From contig NC_135551.1 in NCBI RefSeq assembly GCF_964340395.1, forward strand, positions 6,356,463 through 6,420,462: DNA of 64,000 nucleotides, given 5' to 3'. The notes beneath the pieces were generated by a model. The model worked only from the letters and a program-made list of their open reading frames with translations, was not told where the DNA came from and did not search any database. Below are positions 51,601 to 61,329 of this stretch, one piece after another. The position numbers and the translations under genes are program-made. Source of the stretch: Glandiceps talaboti (lineage: Eukaryota > Hemichordata > Enteropneusta > Spengelidae). The number at the start of each line of letters is the position of its first letter. Position 1 is the stretch's first letter.

Positions 51601-53579
51601 CATATTTGTGTTTCCAAGTGTTGGAATACCAAATATGCACGTATCTCATTATCAAGTGATGATCGATATTATTAGAATATTTAATATTTTTTTGTGACAG
51701 ACACTTATGAATAATCAAAGTTTTAATAATTTGCAATGTAAGCCGAACCGTAGAATACATTTTATTACTTTCCTTATTACTTTCCTCCAACTTACCTAAT
51801 TTACTAGCCATAGTGAAAACCGCTAATGAATCTTTATTGTCCTCTTCATGGTTACCGGAGGAGCCGTTTTGTTGACTGTCATCATCCCCCAGATGGCTAG
51901 GTGTGTCAGAGGCAACCTGATCACTTTCAAATCCTGCTGTACCATCGCTACTACCTAATAACGGTTCAACTGCGTTACCATCTTTGACATGTCCTTCTCC
52001 TGTTAAAACGCAAGAAGGGTATATTAAGTAACAAATCGACACACCATCGACGTATTCATGATCATCATCATCATCAACATCATCATCAGCAACAACAGCA
52101 GTAGCAACATCACCATGGTGAAAGAATTAACATCACAATCTAAGTATCATCACCCAACACCTAAAACTATTATCATATATACCCACAACCACAACCACAA
52201 CCACCACTATCATTACTACATCACCTCACAATTGATACTGGTTCACAACTTGTCCTCCCCCTCCCGCACAATGCCTTAAAGGAATGTAACTCATTGCTTC
52301 GTCAGCAGTAAATACAAAATGTAATAGTACCTGGCTGGGGATCTCCTCTTGCCCTTTGTTCTTGAAAACAGCGATGGAGGAATATTTGCTGAGATTCAGC
52401 TATAACACCGTACTTTGCTGATTTAGTGAGTTCATCCTTCACTTTGTTTGCCTTTGAACAAGCTCGAGTATAGTTCCTCAGAATCCTCAGAATTTCTCTC
52501 CTCCACTTCTCACCAGTTGTGTCTTTGTTGTCATTTGGACCCACATCGCAGACTGGAATAGTCAGAGTTTCTAGATGGGTTTCTACAAACGACGCAAAGC
52601 CAGACATTTTGGGTATCAGTGTAGGAATACCGACAGCACAACCTATCAGACCAATCATGCAGAATGGATCACTCTTCCCTGAACAGGATAACAACAAATG
52701 ACATTGGAGTAAACAATCTCGTATCTCTTTGACAGATGATACAGGGGGTAGAAGTGGGAGCTTGAGAAATCTTGAACTGGCCTCATCTATCAGATATCGT
52801 CTGCAGTCTTCACATACAGAATCTTCAATACCTCTTAATCTCCATACTGGTTGGTTTGGATCAAACTCATACGAATCAGCAACTTTGCCCATGGCCTTTG
52901 CAACTGCTACTACTTCTCTGACCGCCGGTACATCTGGTATATTATTCACTGTCAGGACTTCAATGCCATTTTCTAAACTGGTCAAATCCTTCGTATTTAT
53001 CTTGAGATCTTCAAACTCACCAACCCATGGAAAGTACACCAAATGCTTTTCCTTCCGTATTTTGCTTGCATAATACTTGTACACTCTCTCACCCACAGAC
53101 ACGACAAAGGCAGCAGCATCTACATGTTCCATAATCTCGATTTCTTTGGCACGTAATTCGGATGGGATGAAGCTAACTTCATCTGGAATGACATACAGGA
53201 AAGGAATGAGACTTGCATCATGGAATATGTCATCCTGGATACTTCTTGCTGCATCAGCTGTTCCATCGTCACACGTGTGACAGATTATCAATGAAATGTC
53301 ATTGTCTTGTAGTCTTGGAAAGAAATCTTTATGAAGTATCAACCATTCTGAACAAGGAATATCTTTGATCCTTGGGTTTGGTTCTGGTAATGTTAGCCTG
53401 ACACCGTACCCTTCGGCATCTGTACGTTCTTCATCACTGGCTTTAAGAACAGTACAATACACCCGGTGACCTTGGTTTACAAGTTTGATGCAAAATTCTC
53501 TTTGAATCAGGCACGTAGCTATGTCTTCCTTTGGCCACCATTCTTTGCCGACAACTAACACTCCATTGTTGGCAGACAT
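43390..53579 (-). CDS. Gene B: GT-like/TRADD-N/coiled-coil/IFIT fusion protein, 10 exons
   Basis: Ten exons (53579-52331, 51999-51796, 51562-51164, 50957-50856, 50340-50035, 49893-49570, 49206-48898, 46954-46550, 45687-45572, 44697-43390) sum to 4,722 nt. All have GT-AG borders and compatible phases, giving 1,573 residues. Domains: GT4-like 1-400; acidic linker 417-484; TRADD-N-like 485-617; Cys segment 618-651; helical module 652-753 and coiled coil 754-861; second module 862-964 and coiled coil 965-1099; IFIT-like 1100-1573 with CHFTW and TPRs. No signal peptide or membrane segment is seen, so a cytosolic protein is likely. GT-like and TRADD-N domains occur in animal immune signalling proteins and IFITs are antiviral effectors, so a sensor-adaptor-effector role is inferred. 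Exon 1 may be preceded by a non-coding exon. Confidence 0.8.
45572..45687 (-). CDS. Gene B exon 9: IFIT N-terminal CHFTW exon
   Basis: 116 bp, phase 1 to phase 0, acceptor ATGTTTAG, donor GACAAG/GTAAAT. It encodes LMSLPCHFTWQLEEECDRPD. The CHFTW-x-L motif is the clearest IFIT signature and sits where it does in vertebrate IFITs, one helix before TPR1. This is the junction between the coiled-coil part and the IFIT part of the protein. Confidence 0.85.
46550..46954 (-). CDS. Gene B exon 8: helical/coiled-coil module, second copy
   Basis: 405 bp, symmetric phase 1, acceptor CTTATCAG, donor GAAG/GTCATT. The first half (IRSAPSMLRLLSQNEYLSVF, then GEYSETEKMLTCKQIEHDIL) aligns with exon 6. The second half is a charged coiled coil (AEHYSRLKRENVSLRHQISD, then LEKKRQ) with no counterpart in exon 6. 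A likely oligomerisation segment; no named family recognised. Confidence 0.75.
47107..47235. mobile_element. Short MITE in gene B intron 7
   Basis: Left end AATCTGATTAAAATCCGATG matches the element at 37961-38102; the right end CCTCTACATCTG is partial. The remainder of this 1.9-kb intron (46955-48897) holds unsupported short ORFs, the AAAC/AT microsatellite and the palindrome listed separately. Confidence 0.5.
48540..48680. repeat. (AAAC)n-(AAAT)n-(AT)n compound microsatellite
   Basis: About 70 bp of AAAC units, then about 55 bp of pure AT dinucleotide, then AAAT units, in gene B intron 7. Minus-strand ORFs with YIYIY and CLFVCLFV repeats are artefacts of it. Confidence 0.9.
48747..48846. 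repeat. 100-bp near-perfect spacer-less palindrome
   Basis: Positions pair around a centre at 48796.5. TCATGGAGGTATACTAGATA on the left pairs with TATCTAGTATACCCCCATGA on the right, and CCTATACCATCACTACAAAA pairs with its complement. Only about three mismatched pairs occur over 50 bp per arm. It lies 51 bp inside intron 7 from the exon 7 donor. In RNA it would form a long hairpin. Confidence 0.9.
48898..49206 (-). CDS. Gene B exon 7: helical module, second copy
   Basis: 309 bp, symmetric phase 1, acceptor GATGCAG, donor AATG/GTATGT. It encodes SAMVALQLNKTLYKDDAMRF, a TEPDEEAAAMMTTITMLLEL segment and ISEKPEILSALGIQRLLILD. Predicted mostly alpha-helical. It is almost 90% identical to exon 5 at protein level over the shared part, with the flanking introns unrelated. 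No known domain is recognised. Confidence 0.75.
49570..49893 (-). CDS. Gene B exon 6: helical/coiled-coil module, first copy
   Basis: 324 bp, symmetric phase 1, acceptor CTTCGCAG, donor TCAG/GTGAGC. It encodes DLSELVSDKAINIEHQAEER, VTRSVPSVLRLISEDEYLSI and a heptad-rich HSETHQMLKSRQMEFDILKK. It aligns with the first half of exon 8 at roughly 40% identity and has a different C-terminal tail. Missing from gene A. Confidence 0.7.
50035..50340 (-). CDS. Gene B exon 5: helical module, first copy
   Basis: 306 bp, symmetric phase 1, acceptor TTCAAAAAG (weak pyrimidine tract), donor GACG/GTAAGT. It encodes MVALQLDKTLYKDDGMRLGL through ILDDDQLSSIRVKDGD, paralogous to exon 7. Missing from gene A: the deletion there starts just beyond this exon's acceptor. 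Confidence 0.7.
50856..50957 (-). CDS. Gene B exon 4: short Cys-containing segment
   Basis: 102 bp, symmetric phase 1, acceptor TATTATAG, donor ATAG/GTACGT. It encodes YRPPEQPTKTCNLCQNGRLD and LVGDVNQECNQQI. Same length and cysteine pattern as in gene A. Confidence 0.7.
51164..51562 (-). CDS. Gene B exon 3: TRADD-N-like domain
   Basis: 399 bp, phase 1 in and out, acceptor CCCTCTAG, donor GAAG/GTAGAT; 133 residues. The pattern is an amphipathic N-terminal helix region (LDKIQQDVSNILKQIQSVSD), a beta strand with a GS turn (IKLVKQGSLCILVDC), a helix (ALQTLWGEYGDGTLTSLFED), and a final strand plus helix (ISLNVTIETWRYRRCLTQLK). This strand-GS-strand, LxxLW-x-x-Y-x-x-G-x-L order is what I associate with TRADD-N/TRADD-like N-terminal domains in metazoan immune proteins, which mediate homotypic adaptor contacts. 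A profile search would be needed to confirm. Confidence 0.7.
51796..51999 (-). CDS. Gene B exon 2: acidic low-complexity linker
   Basis: 204 bp, symmetric phase 1, acceptor TTTTAACAG, strong donor TTAG/GTAAGT. It encodes a Ser/Asp/Gly/Asn-rich linker (SHLGDDDSQQNGSSGNHEED). Probably disordered. Confidence 0.7.
52331..53579 (-). CDS. Gene B exon 1: GT4-like (GT-B fold) domain
   Basis: ATG at 53579 (MSANNGVLVVGKEWW) and donor CCAG/GTACTA at 52331; 416 codons plus one base. An in-frame GTG nine bases upstream is not a plausible eukaryotic start and lies in an acceptor-like CCTTAGGTGCAG. The fold is a two-Rossmann GT-B: N-terminal GVLVVG...GHRVYCTVL (residues 5-45), an interdomain VSVGERVYKYYASK, and a C-terminal LSCSGKSDPFCMIGLIGCAV. 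In active GT4 enzymes this last segment holds E-x7-E; here the positions are Asp304 and Ile312, so catalysis is doubtful. GT4-like domains are reported in some cnidarian and other animal NLR-type proteins. Confidence 0.8.
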
Positions 53580-53589
53580 TCTCTGCACC

Positions 53590-54805
53590 TAAGGAACATG
53601 AAAGAGGTTTAATGTAATTGTAATTATCGTATAGACTATAACAAATAAACTTGAAAGTGAATTGAAAACACCCCAGTATCTAATGACAAATGTAAACCCC
53701 ACTTCATGTTGATTAACGTAGATTGTGTATGCTATAAAATTAACGTTAATAAATCCGAAAGATGGTACGATTTAAACCCCATGTGCCCTGGGAGTTAACA
53801 ACTATATGAACAGAGGTGGTTGTTTTCGACAGTACTAGTATTGTACATCCTCTTTTAGTTTCGATAGATTTCTTGGGAACACCTGATTTAAGATTAACCA
53901 CATGACAGGGTTTTCAACTATCTTACGACATACGATGCTTTCCGTGTCACATTGATATAAATGTAGAAAATCCAACAAACATTTTTAAATATATATGTAA
54001 AAAATTCCAATTTTGAAACGATAAATTCCTCTAAATCCCAATCATTATAGAAAATTATTAACATTTAATGTTGACCACATGATAATTTCCCGTACACATC
54101 CAATACTGTTGGTTAAAGTCAAGTCATCATTATCAATATTTTTTTATTTTTGTCGTTCCCATTTTCTTAAACTAATAACCACCATCGCTAGATGTTCCCC
54201 TGGTACAGATATTAATGTTGTGACATCGATTGCTTCAGTAATCATGAGTGTCCAGAATTTGACAATATCAAAAAGATATTTACGCCATTAGTAAGATGCA
54301 TATGTATTGAAGCCAGATCAACCAACGTTTCATCATGTCATCATAATTTTCAAATGAAACATCGACTCTATCAAAGAAAACCCTGTTTATGTCAAATGCC
54401 ACATTTCACGTGTACCTAGCTTGCTGGAATGTTGCTGTGAGATGACAAGGCTAAGCAGTATACATACATACATACATATACATACATACATTCATAGAGT
54501 GATAAATTACTGAACTGTTACTTTATACTTGGTATGTATTTATTTCGTATAAAGGTCAACTGAAATAGCAACAGTCCCTTTAGGAGTTGAATCTAGTACC
54601 CTAACAACTGAGTTATCCAGAATGTTCTATTGACATTAAAACCGTGGCGGATCAGGTTTTGACCAGATGTCGCGTCAGATTTTTCGATAGCAAAGTAACT
54701 TGTCATGCTTTTCTTAGTCACGCTGCTACCATCAGTGGTAGAACTTCGTTAGATTGGCTTACAGGTTGATTTATTAGCTGAGATTTTTAGCCGTGGTATT
54801 TTGTA

Positions 54806-54838
<33 letters not shown>

Positions 54839-56250
54839 CAGCGAATTTATTTTGGATATATAGAGCTGAAATTGTTCTTAAATTAAATGGGACTGTTTAA
54901 AGGGATGCGTAGTCGAGAACTATTCGTGACACATGGCAAGACTGTGCAATGTGCTCCCAATCAAAGCTTGAAAATTACATCATCAATCATTGTCAATACT
55001 CTACACTTGTGCTAAAACACCATTCGCCCTATTTTTATTTTTTAATGTATCTATAACTTTGACAGATTTGATTTCAATACATAGAAATAGACATATAAAC
55101 TTTTGTACAATCATGTAAAATATCTTATGTTAGCTTCACCATAATAAAAGACTCAAACACAGGGGCAGGAATCTCTATCACCGATGTTGCTATCAAATGG
55201 TCTTCGACCAAACGTCATCAAGGGAACACAACTGTATATAAAGTTTATGTCTACGTAGGTCGATAAAATATTTATCAGTAGTAAATAGAAGGAGGTTAAA
55301 GGTCATAATCATATTTAAACTACGGGCTGATATCTTGTCACTTTGTCAGCTATGACATCAACATCATAGATCACAAGTACATGTACCATGAATAATCATA
55401 ACAGTACCCAGCATTAAAGTCATGTAGGTCTTGCAGCTACAGACTGCCAAACAGGTGCGTTCGGTCATGTGATAACGTATGTACAGTATGAGGAGGGTTA
55501 TAAATACTGCCTGTGTACCTAATAATGTGATATTCTAATGTATTTCTGCCTCAGCTGTCAGAGACAAAGTAAACAAGTTGTGTTGTTGATTCTGTTGGCA
55601 TACATTTAAGGTGTTGATGGAAATTTCACGAAAAAGCAGTGCGAAGTAAATGCTTGATAAAGTTAAGCTATAAACCCCGGTGATGACATAAATTATTTGG
55701 ATGGCATAAACTAACTGACCTAACCCGTCAGGCTAGGAGTTATGACCTGAGTGATGCAACCAGAAGTAGGAGTAATGAATAACTATGTTCGACAAGCATA
55801 CACCAGCGTTGATTATAAGAGCTGTATTTTGTCAATACCTGGGACATCAAAGTGTACAAATTTGATTTTTTTGCCTTCGTTTCTGTACATAATTATTGTG
55901 CGGACTTTCGCCCTTGAACTACATCCACTTCAAACAGTAGAGGATAGGTGTGTGTATACAAAACTGGCGATTGTACTTGCTGTGATTGTTGTAACATACA
56001 ACTGATTGGTTAATTTGATTAGTCAAGGCAAATAATTTAATACTTATGCAAATGTTTATCAATGATTCGTACACATTACTGGAACACTTTGCAATTGCAT
56101 TTGATTTTTACAGTCTCTTAAATGACCGAGTTTTAATATTAAGTTTACCCTGATGTGATCTTGAAATCTCATGTTGAAATTAATCAGTTGTGAAACCATT
56201 TCCATTTTGAAGTATTATTGAATTTGACTTGGCCAACCTTGAGTAGTCGG
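53590..56250 (-). promoter_or_regulatory. 5' flank of gene B
   Basis: 53590-54180 and 55640-56250 are colinear with 28610-29860 upstream of gene A. The intervening 54190-55640 is present only here and has microsatellites, including (TG)n at 54808-54838 and (ACAT)n near 54465. The most conserved part is 55738-55802 (GTTATGACCTGAGTGATG, AGAAGTAGGAGTAATGAATA). The promoter is presumably in this interval but no core element could be assigned. Confidence 0.4.
54808..54838. repeat. (TG)n microsatellite
   Basis: About 15 TG dinucleotides inside the unit-B-specific upstream insertion. Confidence 0.9.
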
Positions 56251-56400
56251 GTGAATACTTTGCCAATGTTAGTCACACTCAGCACACGATCACGTGTTGT
56301 CAGATGAATACTTGGTCAATGTTAGTAACACTCAGCACAGAATCACGCGTGGTAAGATGAATACTTGGCCAACGTTAGCTACACTCAGCACAGGACCATT
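56250..56400. repeat. 53-bp minisatellite, three units, unit B
   Basis: Three units start near 56250, 56303 and 56356 with GATGAATACTTGG...AATGTTAG and CACTCAGCACAG. This is the orthologous position to 29860-30000 and the right limit of unit B homology. Confidence 0.8.
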
Positions 56401-58310
56401 AGTTTTCTCATCAGACCACCAACGACTCATTCGATTACGTTCAATAAGCTAGGCATGTAATTGTGCTACGTACAGTAGAACTATGCCACGTGAGTAATAC
56501 AGTCGCACATTCCCTTTAAATCACAAAACTCAACACTAGTACCGGCAATGACGTGTCACAATTGTCACTCTAATTAGTTCACAAAATGAGAATGATTTTG
56601 GGTTTTACACAAAATATCACAAACTAAATATACTTAGCAAGAAAACTATTCCTTAACACGTCAATAGACAGTGATAGCTAATTGTGTGGGAAGAAGACTT
56701 TTAGTTACCTACGTCGAATCATGTTGGAAAGAAAGGAGCGTTTCCTAGGCAAGCCTTACGCAATACAGGAAATACTAACACTAGAATAATCTGGCCAACG
56801 GTTTGATTTCGGAGAAAACCAGTTTCCATTTCTTTGGAAAATTAGTTAATTGGACTTAGTTCGTTCAAGGATTCCCAATGAAGAAGTTAATTAAAATACA
56901 CCAACTATTACACACTGAGAAATACACTGCACGAAAAGTACGATTCACCATTAATAGTACAGGTTGACATAAATCCAAAATGGCGGCTTAAATCACTCGA
57001 CCATTTGAAAATCTAAGTAGGGGTATTCCATGTCACATACTTAAGTACTATCAGGCTGAATATGACAGTTTCTGATGTTTTCAGTTAACGGTACTCATGA
57101 ATTCGAAAATACCAGATAAATGACGAATAAACTAAAGAAGAACACGAGTAAGCCAAACAACGATAATAAAAAAAAGGTGTAACAGCTATTTGCTGCGAGC
57201 AATTTGAGAATGAAAATAATTTTTTTTATCAGGAACTTACCCTCCCTACGAGTATTACTTCCCTATAACTAGATGACACCTCCCAATGTCGAAGAGTGGG
57301 TGTTCTCCATTGCTGGTATAGTGTTCTATGTTCTGTGAATCATTGGATATTACATTAGTGAACTAGACCCTCGTTATTCCAATTAATGAGCATGCCGATT
57401 CTGCTTAGTCCGAAACATTTCAATTATGCAAAACCTGCGAAGATCTGTATAATCTGTGTGACATTGTTTATGAGAATTTAAATTGAAGTTAAGTATGGAG
57501 TCACATTATCGAGCTGAAGGCAAGGCAAGGAGCGTCCATCTGCTCCCTGGCTAATCCAAGTTAACTATAGAACATTGTATGTAGTCTGAACTAATATTCC
57601 CTTAAGTCTAAGTGATCCCGTGTACACAAGTGGTGATGCGAGAGTGATTCTAGTATAGTTACATGATCTACCAGCTAGGTGCGGAGATCAGAGAGTAACA
57701 CTGGTGGAAAAGTAACAAATGATGGAGGATTCACGTCTGAGGTTATTCTAGTATAGTTGCATGATCTACCCAGGATTTACCAGCTAGGTGATGAGATAAA
57801 AGAGCAACAGTATCGTACCGATTTGTATACACCAATCATTGTAACGGCTCCCGTAATTTGTCAAATTGTTGAATTACGTACCTGTATTCATATATAATAT
57901 CCCCTAGATGATTGCAACTCGCCAAGGAATTGATAATCTCTCAACGTATTACCAAACGAACGTAACAGTATAGACTGTACGAAAACGTTTAGTAGCGACT
58001 AGTCGGAGCACAATGGTGAAACTGTGGACCGATGTCTGGTTTTACCACACCCGTATATTTGTTAGACGAACATGAAGCATGCAGACAGGTAATAGATCAA
58101 CCAGTCATATTATTATGATTTATCACAGTAAAGAAACACTCATGCATACATACAGTCCGTCAAGTCTGAATGGGCTTTATACATGTAACAAAGAGTCAAC
58201 AAGGCTCTATATATTGTGTCGATGTGTCTCGACACGTACACATGCATCCAAATCGACACCTGTAGTGCTTTAACCCTCCACTATGATAACATGAAATGGA
58301 TAACATTCGA
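56401..58310. other. Non-coding; one approximate 100-bp tandem repeat
   Basis: No gene is recognised. Between 57640 and 57800 the segment TCTAGTATAGTTACATGATC ... CCAGCTAGGTG occurs twice (57651 and 57747), an imperfect tandem duplication. The rest appears unique. Confidence 0.5.
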
Positions 58311-58315
58311 CTTTT

Positions 58316-58431
58316 CATCTCGAACATACACAAACTCACAAATAATCATCTCGAACATACACAAACTCACAAATAATCATCTCGAACATACACAAACTCA
58401 CAAATAATCAAATACACAAACTCACAAATAA
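58316..58431. repeat. 31-bp tandem repeat, three full units plus partial
   Basis: Unit CATCTCGAACATACACAAAC followed by TCACAAATAAT, starting near 58317, 58348 and 58379, then a shortened unit. Confidence 0.9.
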
Positions 58432-58499
58432 TTATTGAAAACAAATACATTGACTTAAAAAGTGGAAACACAGCAGTGATATTTCACGTCAAAAAGTTA

Positions 58500-58870
58500 T
58501 TACAAATGTTATTACATTCATGGGTAAATGTATGGCGAGTCAGTTTATTATATGTATAGTTAAAGGCTGTTACATTTATGGTTGGTCGATCGCGGTTATT
58601 ACTATTGTACTTAACATATATCACATTTATGGTGAATATTACATTTATGTTTTATTACATTTATGGGTGACATAATAACAACGTAACTCTAGGAAAACTC
58701 AGTCCGTACAGGGATTTAACCTAATTCGAAGTTATTTAAGAAAGTATACTGTTCGTATGTGTGTTTTACTCATATATTATCCTTAGCAAGCCTTCAGTGA
58801 TGACAAGGGGAAGGTATGGGGAATGGGGGAAGGGTGTAGCTTTTCACAAATCGGTTCTCGGGGGAGGGCC
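58500..58870. repeat. ATTACATTTATGG-rich segment and G-rich stretch
   Basis: Between 58500 and 58680 ATTACATTTATGG-type motifs recur five or more times in one orientation, reminiscent of the subterminal motifs in the gene A and B introns. It is followed at 58800-58870 by a G-rich low-complexity stretch. Non-coding. Confidence 0.45.
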
Positions 58871-59350
58871 TTATTTTTCAAAGGTTTGACGAGGGAATGA
58901 AACGATGCAATTTAATAGTGACGGGCCATTTTCATTGTATGTGCACGTTGACAACCCCGACCTTCCCTGTCGAGGATATGGTGCACTTAGCTCCTTTAGA
59001 GGAGATAAGTCTGGTATTGGCGACAATTCTTGAGCATAATGTCCAATTTCTTCTTCAATCCTCCCCGTCCTATCGAGCTCTAAATGACTATACAAATGCC
59101 ACATTGACAATTACCACACCATGGTATATTGCCCCGATACACATTGAACCACGTCCATACAAATACAATGTTGAGCAGCTGGAGTTTTCATTTTCTAACT
59201 AAGAAAAAGAGGATACAATTGTGTTTATCACTACTGTCTACGGAAAGGAATTTTAGACATATAATTATATATAATATCCTGGTACTCCGAATCAGTGCTA
59301 CGTCATCGAAGACGAAAGTTTCCCCTCATGTCGGCCGTACAGACATATAG
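58871..59350. other. Overlapping ORFs, unrecognised
   Basis: Open frames on both strands (58897-59202 plus, 58871-59110 minus, 59129-59350 plus) overlap. None carries a recognisable motif or splice context. Probably chance ORFs; recorded because this is the longest open stretch between 56.4 and 60 kb. Confidence 0.2.
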
Positions 59351-59949
59351 GGGGAATCATGAGTCTGAGATGACGTTGCACGAATGAGAAATACCGGGAG
59401 ATTATTTAGTTATTATATACATAGCCCTACTATTTGTTTCTATTATGATGACAATTTAAAACTAAAATATCCTCAAACCTACGATGAATGCGCATTAATT
59501 TTATGAAGTGGTGGGGATCATACAGCGTTCAGCTTTAAATTCAGTTTTCGCAATGGCGACAGCTGCCGTCACTACTAATATATATAAACTTATATTTTGA
59601 GATCAGTAAAATTACACCACAGACTTTTAGGTAGGGATAATTTTGCCAATGACGGGGCGTTTGTTAACAGCAGTGATTAATTATTTGACAAAATATAGAT
59701 ACTTTCATCGGAAAAAAAAACGAGACATACCGAGAGACTGACTAAACGAACGAATGCCTACTACACCGGTTATGCATAGAACTCGGCTCAGATTCATATG
59801 CTAAAAACATTAACACTGTCTACGTACGTTAGTGGCTGTACGGAAGGCGATATATGTGTTCAACAGGTGTATTTGTTCACTGTTTACACTGGTGATGATG
59901 ATGGTCGATGTTTGGCAATCAATAAATAGATAGCGGTATCATCGAAGTT

Positions 59950-60357
59950 AGGCTATTTACTTTCGGGACCAGTACCTGGACGCGTACGTGGTCATAGAAC
60001 AGACTCTACATTTCTACTTTTGGATTCATCGGACGAACAACAATCGTTACAGCGTTTCTGGACATTAGAAGCACTCGGGATTACGGACAATCCGACTAGT
60101 ATTAAGGACGAACTGACATTCGAAACTTATTGGGACAATTACATTACGAAACAAGACAACGGATACTCCGCACGGTTACCATGGAAACAGGACCACGCTC
60201 CTCTCCCTACAAACTACGAGATCACCGCTAAACGCACACGTAATATGATTCGCCGCCTACACCCGGATATTCGAGACGTATACAATCGCATCATCACTGA
60301 ACAAGAAAAACGTGGTTTCATAGAACGCCATGAAGAAAATCAAGGAATGGACTAAAT
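59950..60357 (+). mobile_element. BEL/Pao retrotransposon pol fragment
   Basis: An intact 111-codon frame begins LLLDSSDEQQSLQRFWTLEA before the listed start and contains the ARLPWKQDHAPLPTNYEITA segment, AKRTRNMIRRLHPD and TEQEKRGFIER. This is the signature linker between protease and RT in BEL/Pao polyproteins. It stops with TAA at 60357, where RT should continue. The rest of pol is missing. Confidence 0.8.
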
Positions 60358-60759
60358 TAATATCGGACTGAGAACTGATCAATGCTTAACTTTAATGTAA
60401 AGTTTCATAATCACAACTTACTGATTCCTCTTTCAGAGAACTTTGACTTGATCATTTTAATACTTGATGAACATTACATTATGATTCTGTTTAATACGAT
60501 CTTAAGCAGTATGATTACAGAACTCTGACGGACGTAATCAATTACTTCATTATTATGATGTTTATACTTGTTAAATTTATGCGTTAGTTTATAGTTTGAA
60601 AGAAATCTAAGTTTGTCATAGGTCAACCCAAATCGTTTATACTCGCCTAGATGAACAAATAGGATTTCTATACCTAGCTTATCTTAGTAGTTCGATCAAT
60701 GATTAATTTCAACATTATACTATGTGAATATTAGTTTGTATCCAACGTATCTTAATTAT

Positions 60760-61045
60760 ATTTGATCTTGACATTTTTCGCGGGCCGGAGTAAATGTCGG
60801 AAACCATGTCGGAGACTCAAAGTCTTGAACGATCTCTTGTGCTAACATTGATCATTAATCATAAATTCCCCAAACATATGTTGCTATTTACCATTCCCAA
60901 AGTATGTGATCATTTCCTGTAGATACACATTGATACGCATCATGTAATCTTGATATACTTATGATTGAATAAAGTTCTTCAGTAGCTTTCTAGTACCCTA
61001 ACATAACGTCTGGTGTGTCCTTCACTGTCTTACGAACCTACCCCC
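60760..61045 (+). mobile_element. Possible 3' LTR-like remnant of the BEL/Pao element
   Basis: After about 400 bp of AT-rich sequence, a GC-richer CGCGGGCCGGAGTAAATGTC segment, an AATAAA at 60968-60973 and a segment GGTGTGTCCTTCACTGTCTT occur in the order expected for an LTR with polyadenylation signal. No second LTR copy is in the window to prove it. Confidence 0.3.
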
Positions 61046-61112
61046 ACATAATTTACCGCTAGGTTGATGATGTTTACAATTAATTCAAAGAAGTTCCGAC
61101 CATATTACTATA

Positions 61113-61172
61113 GTGTGACGTCAAAGTATAGTAATATGACATGTATAGTTTTCATATACTTTGACGTCACAC
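61113..61172. repeat. 18-bp perfect inverted repeat containing TGACGTCA
   Basis: GTGTGACGTCAAAGTATA at 61113-61130 and its exact reverse complement at 61155-61172 are separated by 24 bp. Each arm holds the TGACGTCA CRE-type octamer core (TGACGTCA on both). A second inverted pair, CATATTACTA (61101-61110) and TAGTAATATG (61129-61138), overlaps the left arm. Confidence 0.85.
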
Positions 61173-61329
61173 CCTGGGAAAATAAAATTCATAATTTTCT
61201 GACTATTGATTTCACGTCATGTCCTGAACAACAGCTTTATGAGAAATGTCTACGTGGAACTCCGCGCACTTTCAATGAAGTGACGTCATAACTTTGATGT
61301 TAAATGTTCATTGTAATCATGTTAAGATC

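Noticed and set aside
54545-54620. Minus-strand sequence resembling a tRNA A-box region (GATAACTCAGTTGTTAGGGT)
   Set aside because: Only the D-arm-like part fits. No convincing T-arm or acceptor stem could be paired, so at most it is a decayed tRNA-derived SINE.
58318-58431. CRISPR-like array of 31-bp repeats
   Set aside because: Direct tandem repeat without spacers in a eukaryotic context.
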